A stretch of DNA of 64,000 nt from Trichopria drosophilae. Its lineage: Eukaryota; Arthropoda; Insecta; Hymenoptera; Diapriidae. The stretch covers positions 128,683,001-128,747,000 of the forward strand of contig CM059584.1 of NCBI GenBank assembly GCA_030407085.1. Direction: 5' to 3'. The position numbers and the translations under genes were made by a program. Below, in pieces: positions 12,028 through 22,882 of the stretch (position 1 is the first letter of the stretch; each line of letters starts with the position of its first letter). The notes beneath the pieces were generated by a model. That model was not told the DNA's origin. It made no database searches and saw only the letters and a program-made list of their open reading frames with translations.

Positions 12028-12215
12028 AATTTCTCCAACAAACATTTGTATACATTTCAGAATTGTACAGACGAGTTTCAACTCCAGGAATAAAAATGTT
12101 GGGGAAAAAATGTTTAAAAATGCAATTTCCATCTTTTGATCAGCATAAGGTATAATTATTAATTATTATTACTTGATTAATAAATACTATTAGTAGTAGT
12201 GCTTCTTTTTCTTTA

Positions 12216-12482
12216 CTAAAAAATGTCATTTGAATTGATTTGCAAATTATTGTTGTCAATTCGTAGCCGAATGTAAAATGTCTGATTTTGGAATATTTCG
12301 AAAAATGTAGGTAGAGAATGTTTTACCTGAAAAAGTGAGGTTATAAAAAATGTCTCCAAATTAGCATCGAAGTCGATGACATTTCCAAAACCATTTTTCA
12401 GTACAACGAAAGACTTATCGTTGGAAATTTTACTATTTTGGATAAGAATTTCTTCATCAAATTTGTAAAGATCTTCAAACAA
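12216..12482 (-). other. Unrecognised 88-codon frame, possible exon or transposon remnant
   Basis: The predicted peptide has a balanced composition for so AT-rich a region, with segments such as SFVVLKNGFGNVIDFDANLE. It has no motif I recognise. A CAG/GTAAAA sequence near 12325 on the minus strand could serve as a splice donor, but no neighbouring exon can be identified. It may be a chance frame or a fragment of a decayed element. Function is not assignable. Confidence 0.15.
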
Positions 12483-12697
12483 TTTTTAATCGTTAATATA
12501 TTGTAAAAACTTGTTAGTTGTCAAATAAACAAAATCATATGTTGACGATCTTCTCGTGTGTTTGAAGCTTAAGTAAGACCTTTAAGTACAATTTTGCAAA
12601 AAAAGAGCTGTTTATTAAATAGAAGCACAATAACTTCTTAATTAAGCAAGACAAATACTTGACCGTTCAATTAAAAAAAGTTCTTGATTCATTTTAA

Positions 12698-12712
12698 CCC
12701 TTTAACACATGG
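12698..12712. mobile_element. Solo left end of a TTAA/CCC element
   Basis: TTAA at 12694-12697 is followed by CCCTTTAACAC, the same terminus as the elements at 78 and 27681. No convincing right end could be matched to it. The only downstream GGG-TTAA candidate, at 17332-17338, has a different inner sequence. Confidence 0.35.
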
Positions 12713-12943
12713 TAGTACATTCCACAAATTCCTTAAAGTCATTATAACTTACAAAATGAAATTCTAGAAATATCCAAATGCATGAAAACTTCTCCAGCAA
12801 CGAAAAAACTTGTAAATAAAAACTAAAATAGTATTTCTTACAACGCATTAAAATGAAAGATTACAAATGTGATAATAACACAGGCCAATTAGGTTTTGTT
12901 CTTCAAAAGTGAAGGGTAATTTCCGAAGTAATTTTTTGCGTAG

Positions 12944-13683
12944 AATTCGAATCCAGGGTCAGAATCGCCTCATCCCGGCAGGATTTTAAGACAATTGAGG
13001 TTATGTACCCAAAAAAATGCCGCTTTTTGCCACTTTAGAGGTTATGTATAGAAGATACAATAGCATTAGGAATTTTTGTTTTAGTTACATCATATGGTAC
13101 TACTCTTTCTCTTTAATATGAGAGTTGCAAAGTTGTATTACAACTTTTGTTCACCATGATACGCCAATTTGAAATTACGATATACATGTAAACAAAATTT
13201 GCTTTGAAATGCCCTTGGAGGAAAAGTTCAAGGTCAAATTTAATGTCACGTACCCTGTATAAATATAAAAAACTATGTAAACTTTAGATATTTGAAAATA
13301 AAAACATTTTCAAAACTGTGATTGTTTTTTGACAACTTTTTTACGCCATTTTGAATGCTCGTTCTTCAATTCGAAAGTTTGAATATCTCGTATTCGGCAT
13401 CTGCCCAAAATATTTGATGCAAACGCTAGTGACACCAATGGACATATCTTATAATTTCTAAATGGCGCAACATTGGGAAGAAAAAATGGCTACTGAACTC
13501 TGGAACTCTCAAATTCAAGCGATAGAGCAGTGCATTATGATCTAGCCAATGGAAACCCCCATGGGAATTTGATGTCTTCTGTAGATAACCTCAAAAGTAC
13601 CCAAAAACTGAATCTTTTGGGTACATAACGTCGAATGTATACAAATCCTGACGTGATAGATAAATTCTAACCCCGGATTCGGA
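12944..13683. mobile_element. 740-bp element with about 115-bp inverted arms
   Basis: The left arm 12944-13058 (ATTCGAATCCAGGGTC, GAGGTTATGTACCCAAAAA, GAGGTTATGTATAGAAGATA) is the inverse of 13572-13683, which in reverse reads ATCCGAATCCGGGGTTAG, CGTTATGTACCCAAAAG and GAGGTTATCTACAGAAGAC. The spacer includes GTTCAAGGTCAAATTT and one degenerate core of the 120-bp family near 13370. No transposase is present. Ends are not sharply defined, so it is called an inverted-repeat element only. Confidence 0.55.
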
Positions 13684-14232
13684 TTAACAAAATATTCCTT
13701 CAGACATGGACGTCCACTTTCCAACAACTGGCATGACTCCATTATTTGAAGTCGTAGGTTTGTCATTATTATTATTACACTATAGTCATATGTTATTTTG
13801 GGTCAGCTAATTGTCAATGTGATATAAAAATATCAAAATTCAAAGTGGGGGATAAAATATGGCGAATGAAAAAATAAAAAAATCAATTGGATTTGCTTGA
13901 AACTAGTTACTGGAGGATTTTTGGTACCTAATTATTTAACTGGCGGACCCAATATGATGGCGAACCTAAAAATTGAAGAATTAAAAATCTGATTTCAGAA
14001 TCGTCATAAGTGACATATCAGCTATACCTTTAACATTCTAGACATCCATTTGGTCAAAAAAAGGAAGGCAGTAATTAAATATCAAACAAATATGCCAGGC
14101 AAATACACGAATTATTAATAACTTATTAATTTGATTGTCCTGTAAAATTAATAATATATTTGACATAGGTCGTCCGATCTCGCTTATTGTCAAAACGAAG
14201 TTTTATCGGTATACTCAAAGTACCTGGCTATA

Positions 14233-14438
14233 GGTCGAAAAACCGACGAATCAAAAACCCGACAGCCAAAAAGCCGACATTATTTACAAAAAATAGACAC
14301 ATCGACAAACGTACAGTCTTTTTTTCAAATGTCGGTGTTTTTCTGTCGGATTTTCGATTGTCGGGTTTTTTGCTGACGGTTTTTTGACCTGTAAGTTTTT
14401 TCAACCTGTCGGCTTTTTGATTTCTCGGTTTATCGACC
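14233..14438. mobile_element. 206-bp palindromic element built of GTCGG words
   Basis: Ends are GGTCGAAAAACCGA and TCGGTTTATCGACC. The interior is a chain of CCGACA/CAAAAA words on the left (AACCCGACAGCC, AAGCCGACATT) and their complements on the right (TGTCGGTGTTTTTCTGTCGG, TTGTCGGGTTTTTT, CTGTCGGCTTTTTG). The element is therefore both an inverted repeat and a degenerate tandem of a word of about 12 bp. The opposed frames at 14187-14387 and 14228-14446 result from this structure. No second copy is seen in the window. Confidence 0.65.
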
Positions 14439-14771
14439 CGCACCAAAGTATCTCATTTGAAGAGAGTCTTGTTACAATTTGTGGTAACTTTTGAAATAAG
14501 ACACTTTGAGATATTTTATTTTTACAATATTCAAGAGAATCTGTTCAATTTCATCATCGTCAATTTTACTGTAGATATTTAATAACCAATAACAGACCAT
14601 TTTATGCTCCATCCTCATTCCTCATCAATAAGGTAAAAGTCCCAAATATGAAACGCTGCCCCACTCTTTGAAACACGATGATAAATATTAGTATAATAAA
14701 TATTAGTATACGTCAATTAAAACAGATATTATCTGCCCAAAAATTGTAGGCATGAATATGTAAGTGCATTT

Positions 14772-14790
14772 TATATATATATATATATAT
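14772..14790. repeat. (TA)n microsatellite
   Basis: An uninterrupted run of alternating T and A of about 19 bases. Confidence 0.9.
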
Positions 14791-14920
14791 CTGCGTGTTT
14801 CATAAAAGGGACGTATAGTTTATCCACTTTCGTCTATTTTAAAATCATTTTGCAATTGCAAATTGTATTTTTATAATCATTATTTAAAAGTAATTATTAT
14901 TTCAAAAATCATAACTGTAA

Positions 14921-14948
14921 TATTTATTTATTTATTTATTTATTTATT
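14921..14948. repeat. (TATT)n microsatellite
   Basis: Seven consecutive TATT units without interruption, 28 bases. Confidence 0.9.
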
Positions 14949-14978
14949 ATTAATATACGGACAAAATGGTCCTTAACA

Positions 14979-15470
14979 GTTTTTCTAACCTCAAAAAACA
15001 CATAGTTTTTAATTTCACATACAATATACAATAAAAATATACAATGTTTAATGTTTTTTAGTTAATTTTCATTGTTGATACACTACTCTCTCATAACGCC
15101 TGTTTCGGGATTGGGATATTTACCATAATTAGTAATGGGTTTATATTGAAATGACGTTGTTGAGCAATCTTGGCAGACGATCGTTGATGGACGATGTCAA
15201 ATGATTCAAAATATTTCGTTGATTTAATGAATCTAAATCATTGAGAAAATACATAGAAACAAAAGCTTAGCAATGCATCCGTTACTTTATCACTGTACAT
15301 TTGAATTTTGAAATATTTACTTGGACTCCATTATATTATATTTAAATTTAATATCTGCTACTTCAGAAACATAAAAAGATAAAGCTACTTAGAATTCCAT
15401 TAATTTAACAGTTTCTGTTAACTTTGTTAATTTCTTTTCACGTGGCGATGTTTTTTGAGGTTAGAAAAAC
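14979..15470. mobile_element. 492-bp segment bounded by a 22-bp perfect inverted repeat
   Basis: GTTTTTCTAACCTCAAAAAA plus CA at 14979-15000 is the exact inverse of 15449-15470. A partial copy (TGTTTTTTGAGGTTAG) also occurs at 55998. The interior is AT-rich with no frame. A perfect 22-bp inverted pair at this spacing is typical of a miniature inverted-repeat transposon, but I could not establish a target duplication. Confidence 0.5.
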
Positions 15471-16850
15471 TTTGTGAGTCGATGGAGCAAGTTTGACGTG
15501 AGGTTCGTGTTCGGCGCTTCAAAGCACATATAAAAAGGGTTCTCTAGTCTCTCGCACAATATGATGTGAGGCTGTGTTGCAATCGATAGAAAGTCAAATA
15601 CGCAGAAGAGATAGTAAAATGATAATTTCATTCTAAGAAATTTTTATTAGAATTTTATTAAAAAAATATTCAACAATTTTGGAATTCACCAATTTACGTT
15701 TTTTTGAATTGAAACTCACCATTGTAATTTAAAGAACAGGGTACTTGTTTCTATATTTATAATAAATTTTGCAAAATGAATTCCACAATCAAGGAGATTC
15801 AATCAAACATCGAATATCCTAACAATTTTGTGACAAAACTAAGTGTACATTAAAAAATTATTTCTATAATATAAAAAGTTGTAATTGAATTGGTTATTTT
15901 TATTAATATCTTTTAATGTAATGCTTATTAGTATGAAAAACAATTGTCGAAAGAAATTTTTGTTGACATAAACACGATAATATTTTAGTCAATTTAATTA
16001 CCCTTTAGGAGTTACAAAATTCTAAACACGATACAAAAACAGCGAAAGTAATAAAATTAACTAATTTTGAAGCTACCCAAGTCCCTTTAATAGGGGGTTT
16101 TTACTAATATTAGTAAATAATTAGTAGTTAAATTTTAACATATTTGTTTTATCAAAATAGAAAATATATTAAACAGATTAAAGTAAAAAATGTCTATAGT
16201 TTGTTCAACTATATTTGTAGCTATTTTAACTGCTCGGATAGTTTCTGCACTAATAAAATGTAAATAACGCCCTACTGACTTGCTCAGAGTAGTTGAATTT
16301 GTTAAAAATGTTCATTGGAAAACTGAAATTTACCTGCGCATCAAAGAAGAAAATATTATTCAAATTAGATCAAATAAAGATTTTTTTTTAATCCTTGAAA
16401 TTCCCTTTAATCAATTTTTATTAATGATTCATTATATTGATTTTATGAAAATCACTTCGTGATGAATATCTGATAAGAATAGAGTAATCATTATATTATG
16501 ATAGTGTTTATTACACAAATTGGTAATTTTATTAATATTATTGATAAATTAAAAATCTACTTCTCTATTCTACTTTTATTACATCTTAATATAAATTCTC
16601 TACATTTAATATAGATAATCAAATATTAAATTTCACTAGTTTTAGAGAAGTAGATGCGACAACTATTTTCGATTATTTATAATTTCCCAATTCCATGTAA
16701 GATTTTCAAAATTCTGGAACGCTAATTCTGATATAGTCGAAAACTACTAATGAATGAATGAAAAGTTTCTAACCAATTGAAATAGAACTGATTTTCACCG
16801 ATTAGATTTACCTAGAGTACCCAGTTTCTTTCTGATACATGACTATTACA
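15471..16850. other. Gene-free AT-rich stretch
   Basis: No supportable gene. A weak inverted pair TCTACTTCTCT (about 16556) and AGAGAAGTAGA (about 16644) brackets about 90 bp of AT-rich sequence. Nothing else stands out. Confidence 0.4.
15529..15539 (+). promoter_or_regulatory. TATA-box-like word
   Basis: TATAAAAAGGG lies just downstream of a short less AT-rich patch (GACGTGAGGTTCGTGTTCGG). The spacing to CTCGCACAAT 20-30 bases later would fit a core promoter. No initiator consensus and no downstream gene are visible, so this may well be chance in AT-rich DNA. Confidence 0.12.
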
Positions 16851-16854
16851 ATTT

Positions 16855-17050
16855 CAGTCGGCCATCTTGACTTCGCCATTTTGAATTTTCAAAATATAAG
16901 CTGAGGCTCGTAATCGGCATCCTCGAAAACCCCCAGAGTAGCCAGATTCATCACGATACAGTGGCTTTTAACATTTCAGTCGTCCATCTTGACTCCGCCA
17001 TTTTGAATTTTCAAAATGTGAGATCAGATTCGTAATCAGCGACCCCGAAA
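16855..17050 (+). repeat. Two tandem copies of a 122-bp unit (window-wide family)
   Basis: CAGTCGGCCATCTTGACTTC at 16855 and CAGTCGTCCATCTTGACTCC at 16977 start two consecutive units. Each continues GCCATTTTGAATTTTCAAAA, then a TCGTAATCGGCATCCTCGAA or TCGTAATCAGCGACCCCGAA segment. The second unit is cut short. The GCCATTTTGAATTTT core, usually with ATTGGATCC before it, recurs more than a dozen times across the window as single degraded units. This is the only clear tandem pair seen, and it shows what the ancestral unit looked like. Confidence 0.7.
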
Positions 17051-18350
17051 AACTCTGTACCATGACTGTAAGATTATGATTATGTCTAAAAGTTTCTTCA
17101 ATAATGAATTATTTATTATAAGAAGGCTTTTTTTTAGAAATTGTTTATTGTTTATCAATAAATTGATAGTGATTTTAAACATTTTCCCCATGAATTTTCA
17201 TTTTGTAATATCCAGTAACCATAAAATTACAAAAAAGTGGCTAAATCAAATAAAAACTACTTTGAATTCGCAAAAAAATTATTAGAAATAGGCGGCATCT
17301 GGCGATGCCACTATGCCGCAAGGGTTAACATTTGAAATAAATTAATTTTTAAGAAAATAGTTGTATTTTTTCATGTTTATTTGCAGTAAAGGGAGCATCA
17401 TTTTTTAAATCAGATAATGGTTCGCCAGTTTGAGAACAACAATAACGTAAGAAATTATGTTGAAGCAACTGGTGGACTGAAACAGTAAGAGAAGAAGTGT
17501 ATGTTCTTTATTTTCAAACCATAAATTCTTTTGTCAAATGATTCATTAACCCATTATTAGAAATACAAATATAAATAACAAAAACGTGAATTTTTAAAAT
17601 AGAATATTTTTTTGGCTATTCGCACCTTTAGTAACAGTTAAGGTACAAAGTATATTTAGCAGACATTTTTGTTACATTTTCTACTACTCTCTAAAGTCCT
17701 TGGGTGAGCCACTTTTTCACCCTTTTTAGAGTGAGCACTCTGCTCACTCCAGGTTCGGAGTCAGAATTGGACACCAGGATATTTAGATAGTAAGTAATAA
17801 AACTATTCTGTAATAAGTTCAATTCTTGTTAATGTAGGACTAATCTATGATGGGATTCCAAATTCAAGGACACTTTAATCCTGTTTAGAATTTTCAGAAA
17901 GCCTCAATCTAAATTTAAATTAGTAAAAATCCATGAATTACATATGTACTTATCATTACTAATAAAGAGCAAATGGTGCATTATGTAACAGGGGCTCAAT
18001 TACGGATCTTCAACCTTGATGATTGCATCCGAATTTTTCACTGCAGGGCACAAAATCGAGTTCTACTTCCGGAGCTTTAAAAATGATTTTAATTTACTAA
18101 GCACATTTTTTAAATGCGCAGAGTTATAGTTTCTTTAAATCCATATACTTCGTTGGTCTTGTATCGCATTAGAAATTGCACATGCGGCGTATGTATTCAT
18201 AAACTAAAAAATCGACCTTGTTTGTTCGTAAATTACCGAGAAATATTATAAAACCAGTTACTATGTTGACTTAAAAAACTAACAGTTGGACAGTCCTATG
18301 AAAATTCCAATTGAAACTATTTGAAAAGCTCCTATTCAGTATATTAATTT

Positions 18351-18698
18351 CTATATTTCAAAATTCAGATAAATTGGAGCTCGTTCTACATTTTGTAAAA
18401 CCCCCAGCAGCGATTTGCGTAAGTGTGCAAGTTTGCAAAATGTCGGTAAATAAGATGCGTAAAACAGGCTGCTGACCCGGAAACCTGGAATAGAAAGATC
18501 TGTAAACCGCTTTGAAAAATCTCGTCTAGTGTATACACATTGTAGTTGAGTAAAGAAGTGTGGTTCCCCCTGTTTAGCTCGTGCTTCCCTAATTTTCGAA
18601 CCTTTCGTGACGATGTTTCGAAAACTACCTGCGGTTTCTGGACTTCTCGACTTCACAGTTCCACGGATTTCGAAAAAAATTAACGACTTCAATTTCAA
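18351..18698 (-). other. Longest open frame in the window, 115 codons, unrecognised
   Basis: The predicted product is basic and contains segments such as RSPETAGSFRNIVTKGSKIR and RRDFSKRFTDLSIPGFRVSS. I recognise no domain. The underlying DNA is less AT-rich than its surroundings. An opposing 82-codon frame (18607-18855) overlaps it, which weakens both. There is no polyadenylation or splice context that I can defend. It may be a chance frame, an exon, or a transposon remnant. Confidence 0.15.
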
Positions 18699-19371
18699 AA
18701 CTTTCTCTGTAATTTTGAGTGCCTCTTATACGGATTGTTTTGACCCAACAGAAACCACTGATGATTTCAGTTTAAGGCATAGTAATACACAAATTTTAAT
18801 GACTACCCCACAGTGTAGAAATTTTACCATTTCAGATAGTAATTTGCGAATATAATTCCAATATATGAATATGTACAATAATTTCTGGTAGACATTCACA
18901 AATTTTTTATCCCAAATGTTTATCGGTAGGTACACTAGTTAGTAGCAGAACTGTATAATTCTTTAATTTGAATATCACTTTTCCAAAAGTTTAAATTTGT
19001 AACATACCCCAAGAAATGAATCGCCTTTAAAAGATCTCATAGATTTTTCTCCTATTTAGAATTCGTGTTCAAAGTTTAGATGAATTATTAGATATTAGCT
19101 TTGAACATGAATGTTCTGAGTTCAAATCCCAGGAGGGATACATTTTTTTTAAATTTAATGCATTCAATTCTCTTTTTTTTTTATCACGCTCCGTTTTAGT
19201 GGTAAGATATTAGCGAGATCAAATGATGAGCTCTTGGAAAACTATTTCGGAGGCGATTTTTTTCTTCAATTTACGTGCACATGTATTATTTGTAATGAAA
19301 TGGTAGTTAATGTAACTCCAATAAAAGGCAAATGTGTTATACTGGAAGAGACCTCGAAAAATAAACAAATC

Positions 19372-19385
19372 TTAGGTTAGGTTAG
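19372..19385 (+). repeat. Short TTAGG-type run
   Basis: TTAGGTTAGGTTAG, just under three units of the insect telomere word. It is too short to mean much alone, but it supports the taxonomic guess together with 54559-54578. Confidence 0.5.
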
Positions 19386-20404
19386 TTTTAGATATGTTTT
19401 GTTTTAAATCTCTCGAAAGTTATGTCTTTCTATAATTATTTTTTACAAAGTTATTTTTTGCAAAGTTACTCTGTTATCTGGAAATACGTCTTAATTTTTT
19501 TCGTGTTTCCGAATAATTTACACAGATTTAAAAATTAGTTATTTTCCGAAAACTACAAACCGGACAGCAGACAGAGGTACACCTATTGTTTCCAGATCGT
19601 CTAATACTTCATAACACGTGTGGTTTTCTCTTCATTATCCCGCATTAAATTTCCGAAATGGGTTGCACTTCCGTAATCGTCTTTATTCTTTGAAGTAATC
19701 TTAAGTCTATTGAACTTCAGGTTTTTAAAATCTTCTTGGCGTTTTAGAACTACTTTAAACGTTTTCTAAGGATTCAACAACACTTTCAATAAGTACTGAA
19801 TACAAATGTATGCTTTAGAAGCTACAATGTACTTACATTAACATATTCTTAGTTACATTGTGTAGTGAAATTACTTGTCCCTAGTTAGTAGAGGAGCGTA
19901 ATTTTGCACTTGAACAAAATTGTCTATACATAAGTAAATTGTTATTTGAAATGTGGCAAGTAAAAGATTTACTTTTTTAAAATTCATTTATACTTATTAA
20001 ACCTAAGTATAGTTTTATTAAGTTATACAATAATAATTTGACGAAGTGTGTATATAGTTCTAATGGTAAAATCAATTTTTTTTTTACATTACAGCACACT
20101 TTTTTCCTATAGTGCATATGTTTATTCGGTCGATTTGGAATTGACAAGCCATTTTTGCAGCTTATGTTGGGACCACGTTATGGGCGAAGAATTTAATTGT
20201 AAAATGCACGATTTAATAATAATCCATGTTGTTAACGAGATAATAATAGTAATTATATGTAAATAAAAATAAATATAACAGTTCTGTATAGTAAACAGAT
20301 GTTTGTTTCATCACAAATCAGCGGACGAAGGACTTTTACAATTGCGCGTAAATAAACAAAGGCCGCCTTATTCATGTGCACGCAGAAGCAAATATATTTC
20401 TTGA

Positions 20405-20857
20405 TACTGTGTGCGTAAAGTGCGGTTATACGCATTTTTGACATTTTTTAGGTGCACTTTACGCACACTTGCATCAAAAAATATTGTTCGACGCATGTGC
20501 GAAAAAGTTTTTTGTACTAATGTGAATGCGTAATAACACAACCCTCACATTCGTAGAAAAAACTTTTACGCACTTGTATCGAAAACTACTATTTATGCCC
20601 GGGCGTGCGTAAAGTTAGTGCGTAAAGTCATTTTTTTTCACACGTGCGTAAAGTGTCTCATGAGGAGCTGCAGGCGCCGAGGACAAAAAATGACCTTACG
20701 CACGTACTTTAACGCACGCACCGGGCATAAAATATCGTATGCATCTCGTGCGTAACTTTTTTTCACTCGAGCGACAGTCCCCCACTCGTCGCCGGCTTCG
20801 TCGGAGCCTTGTTTGCGCGTGTCGCTCTCGTGAAAAACAGTACACTTTACGCACTAG
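20405..20857. mobile_element. Palindromic element packed with GTGCGTAAAGT words
   Basis: The outer ends are ACTGTGTGCGTAAAGTGC and ACACTTTACGCACTAGT. Inside, GCGTAAAGT-type words occur repeatedly in both orientations. A nested inverted repeat pairs 20592-20640 (TATGCCCGGGCGTGCGTAAA, GTGCGTAAAGTCATTTTTT) with 20684-20733. A third pair joins GTGCGAAAAAGTTTTTT (20489) to AAAAAACTTTTACGCAC (20560). The right third is CG-rich (GTCGCCGGCTTCGTCGGAGC). There is no coding frame. It resembles a miniature element that expanded by repeated inverted duplication of one short word. Confidence 0.6.
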
Positions 20858-20989
20858 TTGCATAATATACTATAATTCCTTACATTCAAAACATAGCAAA
20901 CAATATTTGTGTATATAGTAATTATATGCATGTTAATAAAAATATAGTTAGCAGGCAACTCCTTATGTTTAACAGCCCTGACAATATTC

Positions 20990-21485
20990 TCGAAAACTAA
21001 ACCGAGAACCAATAGTTATTTTTGATCCTCTGGCCGTAAAACTCGATTTCTCGGCCTAGGGCGAAACGATGATCGGATCAAAAAATACATTATTGATCAC
21101 GAGCGAAATATCGATCTCCGACGAGTGTCATTGTAACGTTACCCTCACTACGCTTGGGCGACAAACTTCACAATTGTTGAAGATCGATAATTGCGCCCTT
21201 GGGACATGATGTACTATTTCGTTAAAGTTAGTTAATAGTATTATATTTCGATACAAAGCCATAAAATCTTACGGCCGTGTGTCGAACATTATTTTTGGTT
21301 ATTGAATGCTGTAAAAATTCGATTTCGCGGACTGCATTTAGTCCGTATGGGTTATGTTTTTGACATCGCAGATTCATGTTACACGTGATCCGTGAAATTT
21401 CATTTTACCGACTAAAAGTAGGCCGTAAAATCGGATTTTACGGTTATAGTACCGAAATTTGACTTTTAAGCCTGTGATGCCAACA
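20990..21485. repeat. CCGTAAA-word region
   Basis: GGCCGTAAAACTCGATTTCTC near 21038 and GGCCGTAAAATCGGATTTT near 21430 frame a stretch containing further TTACGGCCGTG, AGTCCGTATGGG and TTTACCGAC words in both orientations. The vocabulary is shared with 2780-2935. It is probably a decayed palindromic element, but no exact ends can be given. Confidence 0.4.
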
Positions 21486-22054
21486 TAATTTTTTCATTCA
21501 GTAGGTGTGAAAAATTGCTATTTTTAACAATGATGACTCATCAAAATCCCTACCTTGATACATTGGTCGTTTGACACCCCGAAAATGAGGCATAAAATGG
21601 CCATTTTATGCCTAATTAATAACAAAATTACTTAAGCCTCTGCAGTCTTATGTTTAAATGTCTCAATAGCGCCACTACGTTTATTATATATAAACAGGGT
21701 CGACAAAATGATTACAATATGATCTACGCGCCCAAAGATGATATTGTTGATGTTCTCTTGGAAAAACGGTGTCTTTCTTTGCGAGTTACGTTTCGTAAAC
21801 CTACGATTGAAGTGCTTTCATTTCAAGACTATGTGAAGCACATACTTCTGACACGTCTCAAAATTTTTAATTTGATGTTAATTATAAAAATATGTTTATA
21901 GTTTTTAAAAATACAAAAATGTTATTAGACATGTTGGTGGTACAGTAGCATCCGTCTGAAAAGTAGCACATGAATTTCTCAATAAAGAAAACTTATATTA
22001 AGGCGGTTCTAAAGGGGTCCGCCGGTAAGGTAGGCAATTTCACTAAAAAACGCA

Positions 22055-22325
22055 AATAAAAGATGACTGAATAACACTTTTAAAATCCGGGCTCTGTAAG
22101 GGCAATTTAAATGACTGTCGACGGTTTCCTAGAAAGTACCAAAGATATTAATTTAGAACTGACCGAGAAATTTCGGAAATAAGTTATTTTTATTTATTTC
22201 CAAAAATTCTCGCTCAGTTCTCAATTAATTTTCTTGGCATTTTTTTAGGATACCGCCTATAGTAATTGAAATTGCCCTTACAGAGCCCGAATTTTGAAAA
22301 ATTAATTCAGTCATTTTTTATTGTT
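22055..22325. repeat. 270-bp hairpin element
   Basis: The left arm contains AAAGATGACTGAAT, CCGGGCTCTGTAAGGGCAAT and AGAACTGACCGAGAA. The right arm is the inverse, with TTGCCCTTACAGAGCCCGAA and AATTCAGTCATTTTT. The arms are about 120-130 bp and the centre is near 22190. The 93-codon frame starting at 22266 begins inside the right arm and is not believed. Confidence 0.65.
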
Positions 22326-22882
22326 AAATTAATATGCATCCCTCAGCAATTTTACACGTTATTAATTCTACTATTATTATATGTTAGATTTGTTTTTACC
22401 CTCTTTTATCTATGCAAAAATTGTTACAAAATTCAATATGGCAGATTGCATTTTCTACATTCAACCTTGCGAGTGTTTAAAAAACATCAAAAAAATGTAC
22501 TAAAATTTAACGTTCCACATGTCTTATCCCCTATTATCAGTAATTAAAATCTAACCTCAAAGTTGTAAATATAGACCAGAAAACGCTGTTAAAATCTAGG
22601 ATTAAGAAATTGATTTCAACCCTATGAAATGCATTTTAAAATAACAAACCGGCGTAGTTACATCATGAAATTTGCTTCTTTCGCAACAAGAGAAAATATG
22701 TTTCGATTTTTAGTTTTGGAATTATAAAAATATGCCAAAGTTTATAAAAACCAGTCACTGACCAGGGTGAGCTTCGAATAAGTTCAACCCAAAAATCCCC
22801 CACTTTGCGGAATTTTCTAGGCATGTTTACCGGTTACTTTAAGCCATAAATGAAAATAATCACTAGAGGGAAACTGAAAATA

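Larger units (their letters stand above)
17051..20400. other. Gene-free stretch
   Basis: No supportable gene. A right-type terminus (GCCGCAAGGG then TTAA) is at 17325-17338. A GAGTTCAAATCCCAGG word at about 19107 resembles a tRNA B-box, but no A-box or cloverleaf could be built. A 14-base TTAGG-type run is at 19372-19385. The 115-codon minus frame at 18351-18698 is listed separately. Confidence 0.4.

Noticed and set aside
14228..14446. Opposed 66- and 72-codon frames with Lys/Arg-rich peptides
   Set aside because: They are direct translations of the GTCGG-word palindrome and mirror each other.
12698..17334. A single 4.6-kb TTAA element joining the ends at 12698 and 17334
   Set aside because: The inner sequences do not match (CCCTTTAACAC versus reversed CCCTTGCGGCATAG), so the two are treated as unrelated solo ends.
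19060..19135. tRNA-like B-box (GAGTTCAAATCCCAGG)
   Set aside because: No A-box, acceptor stem or anticodon arm could be folded with the right spacing. Only the T-arm resembles a tRNA.
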